From: Campylobacterales bacterium
Lineage (GTDB): Bacteria > Campylobacterota > Campylobacteria > Campylobacterales > JALSKU01
Length of the DNA stretch: 8,515 nt
Assembly: GCA_027023175.1 (NCBI GenBank)
Contig: JALVWW010000245.1
Span: forward strand, 1-8,515
Direction: 5' to 3'
Shown: positions 1 to 5,912 of the stretch, piece after piece
Layout of the letters: each line of letters starts with the position of its first letter
Position numbering within the stretch: position 1 is the first letter of the stretch
Program-made: the position numbers and the translations under genes
The notes under the pieces: generated by a model
Seen by the model: only the letters and a program-made list of their open reading frames with translations
Told to the model about the DNA's origin: nothing
The model's database searches: none

Positions 1-478
1 TTGCACCAAATTTTCTGTTTCTCTCACTGTTTGTATTTAAATGCCAGTTAACTTCACCCTGAAGACAGGCTGACGAGCAGATAACTCCTTCACTATGCTC
101 TTTTAAAAGTTTTTTGTTTATCCTTGGATAGTAGTAAAATCCGTGAATATAGCTTTGCGAGCTAAGATACATAAGATTTTTGTATCCTGTCATATTTTTT
201 GCATACAAACAAAGGTGAAATCTCTGTCTAGTTGTTTTATCTGCCAAATCATCCTGGTTGTGCAGATATGCTTCTATACCGATTATGGGCTTTATCCCCT
301 CTGCATTCATAGTTTTATAAAAATCAATAGCCCCAAACATATTGCCATGATCAGTTATAGCAACACTTTTTACACTCTGCTCTTTTAGAGTTTTGGCAAG
401 CAGTTTTATCTTGTTTGCACCGTCAAGCAGTGAATATTCTGTATGAAGATGAAGATGGGTAAATTGATGATTGTGCAC
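1..478 (-). CDS. dnaE: DNA polymerase III alpha subunit, N-terminal part (runs off left edge)
   Basis: Catalytic subunit of the replicative polymerase; only the first 159 residues are in the window. They form the start of the PHP domain: HLHLHTEYSLLDG (residues 8-20), AITDHGN (40-46), GIEAY (67-71), FHLCLYA (87-93) and SSACLQGE (135-142). Unlike E. coli DnaE, the PHP metal ligands look intact (H10, H12, D43, H44, E69, H88), as in family members whose PHP domain is a metal-dependent proofreading nuclease. The start is GTG at 476-478: an in-frame TGA lies upstream in the leader with no ATG between, and AGGGAG (485-490) sits 6 nt before the GTG. The gene follows the DJ-1 gene by 92 bp. That gap holds a strong palindrome with -10-like boxes, so dnaE probably has its own promoter besides any readthrough. 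The family assignment is firm; nothing can be said about the polymerase domains outside the window. Confidence 0.96.
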   Translation of the reverse strand, partial: MHNHQFTHLHLHTEYSLLDGANKIKLLAKTLKEQSVKSVAITDHGNMFGAIDFYKTMNAEGIKPIIGIEAYLHNQDDLADKTTRQRFHLCLYAKNMTGYKNLMYLSSQSYIHGFYYYPRINKKLLKEHSEGVICSSACLQGEVNWHLNTNSERNRKFGA

Positions 479-486
479 GAAATTCT

Positions 487-516
487 CCCTATAATTATAT
501 AGTCATAATTATAGGG
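487..516. promoter_or_regulatory. Perfect AT-rich palindrome covering the dnaE promoter and ribosome binding site
   Basis: Arms CCCTATAATTAT (487-498) and ATAATTATAGGG (505-516) are exact reverse complements around a 6-nt loop; T486/A517 adds a thirteenth pair, and AAATT/AATTT would extend the stem past a 2-nt bulge. On the minus strand each arm carries a TATAAT box (508-513 and 494-499). The upstream box would start RNA near position 501, leaving a leader of about 22 nt. The left arm also contains part of the dnaE ribosome binding site (485-490). It could be an operator, a promoter, an RNA hairpin, or several of these. There is no U-tract, so it is a poor intrinsic terminator. The palindrome itself is directly visible; the role is inferred. 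Confidence 0.55.
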
Positions 517-570
517 AATTTTAGATAATTTTGAGGTAAAATAGATAAACTATGTATTAAAATAACTCTT

Positions 571-1128
571 TCAGCAAAAATCTGCCAACAAGCCTTCTTT
601 TAGCTGATTGTAAATCTCTTCACCTTGAAGCATTTTAACGATTTCAAGAGCAAAACATATAGCGGTTCCTGGCCCTCTTGAAGTTACTACATTACCGTCT
701 ATGACAACTTTTTGATCTGCAATATAGCCATCTTTTCCGGTATGACTCTCAAATCCGGGATAGTTTGTATGTTTTTTACCATCAAGCACTCCGGCTTCTT
801 TTAGTGCCCAAGGAGCGGCACAAATAGCACCTACTGGCTTGTTTTTGTCACTTAATGCTTTTATGATGGATTTAACTTTTTCACTTTTTGCCAAATATTC
901 TGCACCCGGAAGTCCACCGGGGAGTACTACCATATCAAGACTCTCTACATCAACTTCGTCTAAAACAGTATGAGCTATCACTTTAAGTCCGGTATTGCTA
1001 CCTTCAACTTCTCTTTTTTCAAGTCCGGCTACTACCACTTCGATACCGGCTCTACTTAGTACATCTATGATACTCATAGCCTCTATCTCTTCAAAACCGT
1101 TTGCCAATGGTACTAAAACTTTTGCCAT
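571..1128 (-). CDS. DJ-1/PfpI-family protein (class I glutamine amidotransferase-like fold)
   Basis: A 185-residue cytoplasmic protein of normal single-domain DJ-1 size. It has the N-terminal glutamate loop GFEEIEA (residues 11-17; E16 matches the conserved acid near the nucleophile), VVLPGGLPGA (67-76), the nucleophile elbow AICAAPWAL (101-109, Cys103) and the conserved TSRGPGT loop (149-155). The position of human DJ-1 His126 is Tyr123 here, as in several bacterial homologues. Family members are described as glyoxalase/deglycase-like, chaperone or redox-stress proteins; which applies cannot be read from sequence. The start is ATG at 1126-1128 because AAGGAGG (1134-1140) lies 5 nt upstream and homology begins at MAKVLVPLANGFEE; the longer open frame to 1272 only reads through efp in another frame. 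The gene lies 10 bp after efp and its ribosome binding site overlaps the efp stop, which implies coupled expression. Confidence 0.93.
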   Translation of the reverse strand: MAKVLVPLANGFEEIEAMSIIDVLSRAGIEVVVAGLEKREVEGSNTGLKVIAHTVLDEVDVESLDMVVLPGGLPGAEYLAKSEKVKSIIKALSDKNKPVGAICAAPWALKEAGVLDGKKHTNYPGFESHTGKDGYIADQKVVIDGNVVTSRGPGTAICFALEIVKMLQGEEIYNQLKEGLLADFC

Positions 1129-1138
1129 TTTAGCCTCC

Positions 1139-1702
1139 TTATTTAACTTTTTCGAGATACTCGCCTTTTGTGGTATCAACTTTGATAACATCACCCTCAA
1201 GCACATGAAAAGGCACTTGTACAACCGCTCCACTCTCCAGTGTTGCAGGTTTTTTTCCGCCTTGGGAATCACCTTTAAAATTTGGAGGAGTATCTACAAT
1301 CTTAAGTTCCACAGTATTTGGAGCTTCGACTCCTATGGCTTCACCATTATGAAAAAGTATATCTACATTCATTCCATCTATCAGCCACTGCTTTGCATCG
1401 CCCACTTGCTCTTCGCTGAGTGCAATTTGCTCGTAACTTACCGTATCCATAAAGTGCAGCATCTCTCCGTCATTATAGAGATATTGCATCACTTTATCTT
1501 CAAGATCAGGTGATTCGCATTTGTCACCTGCATGAAAAGTTTTGTCTATCACTTTCCCATTTAAATATGATTTTATCTTTACTCTTACAAATGCTGCACC
1601 TTTACCCGGCTTTACATGTTGATACTCTACTATTTTATATGGAATTCCATTTAATTCTATCTTCAAACCCTTTTTAAGATCACCCATCGAATATGTCGCC
1701 AT
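1139..1702 (-). CDS. efp: Translation elongation factor P
   Basis: Full-length EF-P (187 residues; E. coli has 188), which binds between the ribosomal P and E sites and relieves stalling at consecutive prolines. All three beta-barrel domains are present: the N-terminal KOW-like domain with the loop HVKPGKGAAFVR (residues 29-40), the central OB domain (about 66-128), and the C-terminal OB domain (about 130-187) containing TPPNFKGD and GDVIKVDTTKGEY. The loop tip carries Lys34, the residue that is beta-lysylated in E. coli; no EpmA or EpmB gene lies in this window, so modification here is unknown. ATG at 1700-1702 follows AGGAG (1708-1712) by 5 nt. The gene is 94 bp downstream of the efflux operon, beyond a strong hairpin, and 10 bp upstream of the DJ-1 gene. 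Recognition is secure. Confidence 0.98.
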   Translation of the reverse strand: MATYSMGDLKKGLKIELNGIPYKIVEYQHVKPGKGAAFVRVKIKSYLNGKVIDKTFHAGDKCESPDLEDKVMQYLYNDGEMLHFMDTVSYEQIALSEEQVGDAKQWLIDGMNVDILFHNGEAIGVEAPNTVELKIVDTPPNFKGDSQGGKKPATLESGAVVQVPFHVLEGDVIKVDTTKGEYLEKVK

Positions 1703-1714
1703 TTTTTCTCCTAC

Positions 1715-1720
1715 ATTATA
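1715..1720 (-). promoter_or_regulatory. Possible -10 box of the efp promoter
   Basis: The minus strand reads TATAAT here, a perfect sigma-70 -10 match just upstream of efp. No recognisable -35 lies 16-18 bp upstream, which is common in Campylobacterota. The box is only 2 nt from the ribosome binding site AGGAG (1708-1712), so initiation about 7 nt downstream would leave almost no leader. The real start may therefore lie further upstream in the purine-rich gap (1727-1776), and this match may be chance in AT-rich DNA. Confidence 0.3.
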
Positions 1721-1776
1721 ATTTTAGGCTCTTTTGTTATCTCTTTGCACCTTTACTCCTATCCCCCTTTACCCCT

Positions 1777-1804
1777 CTATTTGAGCCTTAAAAGGCTCAA
1801 ATAG
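1777..1804 (-). terminator. 13-bp perfect hairpin at the end of the efflux operon
   Basis: CTATTTGAGCCTT (1777-1789) and AAGGCTCAAATAG (1792-1804) are exact reverse complements separated by 2 nt; in practice a 12-bp stem with a 4-nt loop. The RND-C stop codon (TGA, 1797-1799) lies inside the stem. Position and strength suggest 3'-end formation or mRNA stabilisation for the efflux transcript. Neither strand has the run of T expected of a classical intrinsic terminator: the minus strand continues into AGGGG. It may be a Rho-associated or leaky terminator, or an exonuclease barrier. Confidence 0.45.
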
Positions 1805-3476
1805 CCTTTGTATTATCCATTAATACCGGGATAAATATAAGCGAAACCGCTACCGCAGCTACCGTTCCGCCTATTAGTGCTACTCCAAGTCCACCAAATA
1901 TAGGATCACTTGCAAGAAGTGCTGAGCCTAGTATAATAGCAATAGCCGTTAGCATGATAGGTTTAGCCCTAGTTGCTGTAGCAATTGCTATAGCTCTTTT
2001 TTTCTCTATCCCTTTTTCGCTCATTAAAGCTTTTGCAAAATCAACAAGCAAAAGTGAGTTTCTTGAACTTATACCCATAAGAGCAATAAATCCTATCAAA
2101 CTCGTCGCGGTCAAGAAAAATGTATCTCTTGTTACAAGATCAGCTACCCAGTGTCCTACAATAACACCTATGATAGACAAGAAACTTCCTGCCATTATGA
2201 TAGAACTTATAGAGTAACTTTTATAATATATTACCATCAAAACATAAATGAGCACAAGTGCCGCTATGAAAGCTAGTCCGAGATCTCTAAAGGTATCAAG
2301 AGTAACTTTCATCTCTCCGTCCCATACTATATCAAGTCTCTCACCTGTTTTCTTGTCTGTCAAATGAAGATCAAACATATGGGTAAAGTTTTTGACACTC
2401 TCTTTTTTTATAATATAATCCTTTGATAACTCTTTTATCATTTTATCTCTTGCATCTAAAAGCGGATAAACTTGAGATACTTCATCAGTTTCAGCAATTA
2501 CATTTATATATCTTTTTAAGTTTTTGTGCATTATAGTAGGCTCATTAACACTTTTTACAATATCAACAACTTCACCAAGAGGCACCATCATCCCTTTTTG
2601 ATTCATAAGCTCAAATGAAGAGAGCTTAGTTTTTACATCATGCAAAGAAGCCGCATTAAACCTTCTTGTTTTATCGCTAAGTCTTAAAAACAGCTCTATT
2701 TGAGATGGATACTCTTCGCTATTTTTAACTCCTACACCCATTCCCTCAAATGCAAGATAGAGTATCTTTTGAACTTGCTCGACTGAAAGTCCACTTTTTT
2801 GAATTTTATCAACATTTGGTTTTACATTATATTTTGTAAAAATATCATCATCCATTATATCTATATCAACCAAACCCTTTGTATGCTTTAATATCTTAGC
2901 AACTCTTTTTGATAGTTTTCTAACTGACTCCAAGTTTTGACCATAAAGTTCAGTTACTATTGATGCTAGAGTAGGAGGACCGGCAGGTTGCTCTATCATC
3001 TTTATAACTGTACCTTTTTTTATTTTTTCGCAATTTTGCTTAATAACAGGTCTCAATCTATGAACCATATCATAGCTTCTCTCATCTCTCTCTTTTTTAT
3101 CTGTAAGATTGACAACAAATTCAGCTACATTTTCACTATTTTTAAAACCGCTTCCTTTTACAAGTCCGGCATAGTCAAGAGGTGCACCCATACCATAAAA
3201 GCTCTCTATATCAGTTACCTCTTTCTCTCTTTTTAAGATATTTAAAACACACTCTCCTACATCTTTAGTTTGCTCTATTGAGCTTCCAGTAGGGAGATCT
3301 ATATAAACACTATAAGTGTTAGCACTTTTTCCAGGAAGCATTTTTGCCAAAACTATCTTAGTTGGAAGCATCATCACTGAACCTGCAAGTGCCCCAAGAG
3401 TTATAATAATAACCAAAAATTTTAAAAATCTACTATTGATGATGGCATACACAAATCTCTCATAAAGCTTCATCAT
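1797..3476 (-). CDS. RND efflux permease, C-terminal half as a separate protein
   Basis: A 559-residue protein matching the second half of an AcrB-type RND transporter. It has TM7 (residues 18-38), a large periplasmic porter/docking region (39-395) opening with the family pattern YIDLPTGSS (59-67), then TM8 (397-418), TM9 (421-443), TM10 (452-481), TM11 (504-523) and TM12 (528-553). TM10 reads GISSRNSLLLVDFAK; Arg472 takes the place of AcrB Lys940 in the proton relay. Two adjacent ATGs are possible starts. The one at 3474-3476 overlaps the RND-N stop as ATGA but lies only 3 nt from GGAGG (3480-3484); the one at 3471-3473 has a better 6-nt spacing and would give 558 residues. Either way it is tightly coupled to RND-N, with which it presumably assembles. 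Substrate is unknown; the half-transporter identity is clear. Confidence 0.92.
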   Translation of the reverse strand: MMKLYERFVYAIINSRFLKFLVIIITLGALAGSVMMLPTKIVLAKMLPGKSANTYSVYIDLPTGSSIEQTKDVGECVLNILKREKEVTDIESFYGMGAPLDYAGLVKGSGFKNSENVAEFVVNLTDKKERDERSYDMVHRLRPVIKQNCEKIKKGTVIKMIEQPAGPPTLASIVTELYGQNLESVRKLSKRVAKILKHTKGLVDIDIMDDDIFTKYNVKPNVDKIQKSGLSVEQVQKILYLAFEGMGVGVKNSEEYPSQIELFLRLSDKTRRFNAASLHDVKTKLSSFELMNQKGMMVPLGEVVDIVKSVNEPTIMHKNLKRYINVIAETDEVSQVYPLLDARDKMIKELSKDYIIKKESVKNFTHMFDLHLTDKKTGERLDIVWDGEMKVTLDTFRDLGLAFIAALVLIYVLMVIYYKSYSISSIIMAGSFLSIIGVIVGHWVADLVTRDTFFLTATSLIGFIALMGISSRNSLLLVDFAKALMSEKGIEKKRAIAIATATRAKPIMLTAIAIILGSALLASDPIFGGLGVALIGGTVAAVAVSLIFIPVLMDNTKAI

Positions 3477-5107
3477 TCACCTCCCCTTGTTTCTTCTTCA
3501 CCTTTTATAACATCTTTTTGAAAGTGATGGTGATGATGATGCATATGAGGTTTTTTAAGCAGTTTTCTTGAAAGATAAGGAGTAAATATATACGCAATAA
3601 ACAGCGATGCTATCAAAGCAACAGGAACATTTTGAGGAATCGGCTTCATAAATTCACCCATCATTCCTCCAACAAATGCCATAGGAACCATAGTAAGAAT
3701 GATAGCAAGTGTCGCTATATTAGTAGGTGAGCCTATCTCATCAGTTGCTTCTACAACGATCTCATCCATGCTCTTATCTACCGAAGAGTGATCATGTAAA
3801 TGTCTATGGATATTTTCTATAACAATAATAGCAGCATCCACCAAAAGTCCTAAAGATAACAAAAATGCAAAGAGCGTAATCCTGTTGATAGTTTGACCGG
3901 TGATATAGGCTATAAAAAGTGTAATAGCCAAAATAGCTGGAACTGTAAAAGTTACTATCAATGACTCTCTCCATCCAAGGAAAAATACCAACATTATAGC
4001 AATTATGCCTATAGTTACTAAAAGATGATGCACAAGTTCATTTACAGCATCATTTGCTCTCTTTCCATAGTTTCTAGTCAACACATACCCGATACCCTCT
4101 TTTTCTAAAATAGGTTTCAACTCTTTTATTTTTGCCAAAACATCATTTGCAACAAAAACGGCATTGGTTCCTTTTAGTTTTGCGATAGTTAAAGTGTATT
4201 GAGGCATATCATTTTTCAAATCTTTTGTCCAAATATTAGCCTGTTTAAAATTTTGTATATCTATGCCATCTTCAACTTTTGCAATATCTTTGACATATAT
4301 TGGAGAGTTCATATAATTTGCAACCATAATATTTTTAACATCTTCTACGCTTTGTATAGCATTTGGCACACCAAATATAACTATTTTCTTATCTTTAGTT
4401 CTATTTTTAACCTCTGGAACCTCTTTGGCAATAGAACTTACAGCTTTCATAACTTGCCCCAAAGAGAGATGATACCCTTTTAGTTTATTTAAATCCACCA
4501 AGATATTAAATTGTCTTTTATGAGCACCTTTTAACTCTATTTTTGAAACATTTTTTATACCGTTTAATTGATACTGTATATCTTTTACCAATTTAAAAAG
4601 TTTTGCATCGCTTAACTTTTTATCTTTTTTATAAAATGCGAAACTAAGAATTGGTATGTCAATATCTATATCAAAAGGTTTTACAATAGGCTGCATTGCA
4701 TTTTTTGGCAACTCATCCATATGCTGCATTACTTTATCATAAAGTTTTAGGTTTGATATTTGTCTATTTTGACCTATATAATACTGCACATTTACGATAC
4801 CTACATTATGCATAGCCATACCGTATATATGCTCAACTCCTGAAATTTCTCTTATCCTCTGCTCTAGCGGTTTTATGATAACATTCTCTATCTCTTTAGG
4901 AGTAGCTCCCGGCAATGGAACTATGATAGCACCACCGCTTATAGCTATCTGAGGATCCTCCTCTCTTGGCATTATTTCAAGTGAAAGATAGCCGATAGCA
5001 AGTATAAATACCGCCAACATCGCCGTTAGAGGATTGTGTAAAAATGAAAGTGCTAACTTTCCGGCATAATCTTTCGGTTTATATTTTATATCATTCTCTT
5101 TTTCCAT
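3473..5107 (-). CDS. RND efflux permease, N-terminal half with histidine-rich tail, as a separate protein
   Basis: A 544-residue inner-membrane protein equivalent to the first half of an AcrB-type pump. It has TM1 (residues 27-46), a periplasmic porter/docking region (47-357) with VPLPGATPKEIENVI (63-77), then TM2 (358-378), TM3 (382-404), TM4 (409-433), TM5 (460-483) and TM6 (494-516). TM4 reads GLLVDAAIIVIEN: Asp424 matches AcrB Asp407, but the Asp408 position is Ala425, as in some heavy-metal RND pumps. After TM4 comes an alternating His segment (H434, H436, H438, H440), and after TM6 a tail with H521 and H523-528. ATG at 5105-5107 is preferred over the TTG just before it because AGGGG (5114-5118) is 6 nt from the ATG but only 3 nt from the TTG. 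The protein stops cleanly before RND-C. The histidines suggest, but do not prove, a metal link. Confidence 0.92.
   Translation of the reverse strand: MEKENDIKYKPKDYAGKLALSFLHNPLTAMLAVFILAIGYLSLEIMPREEDPQIAISGGAIIVPLPGATPKEIENVIIKPLEQRIREISGVEHIYGMAMHNVGIVNVQYYIGQNRQISNLKLYDKVMQHMDELPKNAMQPIVKPFDIDIDIPILSFAFYKKDKKLSDAKLFKLVKDIQYQLNGIKNVSKIELKGAHKRQFNILVDLNKLKGYHLSLGQVMKAVSSIAKEVPEVKNRTKDKKIVIFGVPNAIQSVEDVKNIMVANYMNSPIYVKDIAKVEDGIDIQNFKQANIWTKDLKNDMPQYTLTIAKLKGTNAVFVANDVLAKIKELKPILEKEGIGYVLTRNYGKRANDAVNELVHHLLVTIGIIAIMLVFFLGWRESLIVTFTVPAILAITLFIAYITGQTINRITLFAFLLSLGLLVDAAIIVIENIHRHLHDHSSVDKSMDEIVVEATDEIGSPTNIATLAIILTMVPMAFVGGMMGEFMKPIPQNVPVALIASLFIAYIFTPYLSRKLLKKPHMHHHHHHFQKDVIKGEEETRGGE
3480..3486 (-). 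promoter_or_regulatory. Strong ribosome binding site inside the RND-N 3' end
   Basis: The minus strand reads GGGGAGG within the last codons of RND-N, 3 nt before the first and 6 nt before the second candidate ATG of RND-C. Such a strong site shows that RND-C is translated from its own start rather than by frameshifting, and supports deliberate coupling across the overlapping stop and start codons. Confidence 0.75.
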
Positions 5108-5113
5108 CAATAA

Positions 5114-5118
5114 CCCCT
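5114..5118 (-). promoter_or_regulatory. Ribosome binding site that decides the RND-N start
   Basis: AGGGG on the minus strand overlaps the adaptor stop codon TAG (5117-5119). Its spacing is 6 nt to ATG 5107 and 3 nt to TTG 5110, so the ATG is the likelier start. The overlap means ribosomes finishing the adaptor are well placed to begin RND-N. Confidence 0.6.
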
Positions 5119-5911
5119 ACTTCATTTTAACTTCAGCATACATTCCCGGTATAATTTCATTTGTTTTATCTTTTTTGAAAGAAATTTTTACCTTGAATTT
5201 ATGTGTCATAGGATTGGCTGCAGGAATGATGGAAGCTATCTTTCCCTCTGTTTTAAAGCCTATTGAAGGAATGTTAACATTAACTTTTTGTCCTATATGT
5301 ATATTTTTTAAATTACTCTCACCTATTTGTATAACAATCTTTAAATCATTCAGTGAAGTAAGTATGAGTGCCGGCATACCTGGAATTGCAATTTGTCCTA
5401 CTTTGATATTTTTTTGTATAATTACACCATCGTTCGGTGCTTTTAATTTCAAATATTCATACTGGTGTAAAACTTCTTTTAATTTTGCTTTTGCTTGAGC
5501 CAACTGCTTTTTAGCAATTTTTACCATATCTTTGGTATTTTTTTCCATAAGCTGCATATTTTCCATATCATATTTGGATACAAATCCTTTTTTAAACAAT
5601 CTTTTGTATCTTAGTGCATTCAAGTGAGCATTATTGTACATATTTTGATTCATTTGGACTGCAAGTTGGGCTTGTGATATGGCAAGTTCTACTTGTGATT
5701 TTGCCAAATCTATCTCTTTTGAGTCAATTTCATATAGAAGCTTTCCTTTTTTTACATAATCGCCCTCATCTACATATACATTTTTTACAAAACCCATAAA
5801 TCTACTTGCTATCATTTTGGTATCGTCGCTCACGACAGTACCTGAAAGTTTTATATCTGTTGCGTTTAATAAAACTGCAAACAAAAATAGAGACAATAAA
5901 ATCTTTTTCAT
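5117..5911 (-). CDS. Periplasmic adaptor (membrane fusion protein) of the RND pump, compact form
   Basis: A 264-residue adaptor that would bridge the RND permease and the outer-membrane channel. It starts with a signal peptide (MKKILLSLFLFAVLLNA, likely cleaved after residue 17; no lipobox Cys). Next come the first lipoyl half (about 32-66, GFVKNVYVDEGDYVKKGKLL), an alpha-helical coiled-coil hairpin (68-152), the second lipoyl half (about 155-190, KAPNDGVIIQ) and a beta-barrel (about 191-264). The hairpin tip keeps the RLS motif that docks TolC channels: R101, L105 and S112 have the same spacing as AcrA R128, L132 and S139. It is much shorter than AcrA (397), with little or no membrane-proximal domain. 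ATG at 5909-5911 lies 1 bp after the channel stop, with GGAGGG (5920-5925) inside the channel gene. RND-N begins 9 bp downstream. Confidence 0.93.
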   Translation of the reverse strand: MKKILLSLFLFAVLLNATDIKLSGTVVSDDTKMIASRFMGFVKNVYVDEGDYVKKGKLLYEIDSKEIDLAKSQVELAISQAQLAVQMNQNMYNNAHLNALRYKRLFKKGFVSKYDMENMQLMEKNTKDMVKIAKKQLAQAKAKLKEVLHQYEYLKLKAPNDGVIIQKNIKVGQIAIPGMPALILTSLNDLKIVIQIGESNLKNIHIGQKVNVNIPSIGFKTEGKIASIIPAANPMTHKFKVKISFKKDKTNEIIPGMYAEVKMK

Positions 5912-5912
5912 A

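Noticed and set aside
1129..1272. 48-codon N-terminal extension of the DJ-1 protein
   Set aside because: It overlaps the 3' end of efp in another frame, has no DJ-1 similarity, and the ATG at 1128 has an excellent ribosome binding site.
995..1513. Long plus-strand open frame (172 codons) opposite efp and the DJ-1 gene
   Set aside because: It lies wholly antisense to two securely identified genes, its product resembles nothing known, and there is no credible ribosome binding site. Same for the plus-strand frames at 143-388, 1954-2217, 2988-3236, 4199-4483, 5175-5498, 5614-5799, 7460-7900 and 7521-7766.
1751..1780. G-quadruplex or riboswitch in the G-rich gap before efp
   Set aside because: The minus strand has runs of 4, 5, 2 and 2 G, too uneven for a stable quadruplex, and I recognise no riboswitch core. 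Several runs look like ribosome binding site sequences.
3471..3490. RND gene broken by a frameshift (pseudogene)
   Set aside because: The N-half ends after a complete TM6 plus tail, the C-half starts with its own ATG and strong ribosome binding site at the expected domain boundary, and both halves are intact throughout. A sequencing error is not excluded but is the less likely reading.
5108..5110. TTG as the start codon of RND-N
   Set aside because: It lies only 3 nt from AGGGG, while the adjacent ATG has 6-nt spacing and is a stronger codon; the difference is one residue.
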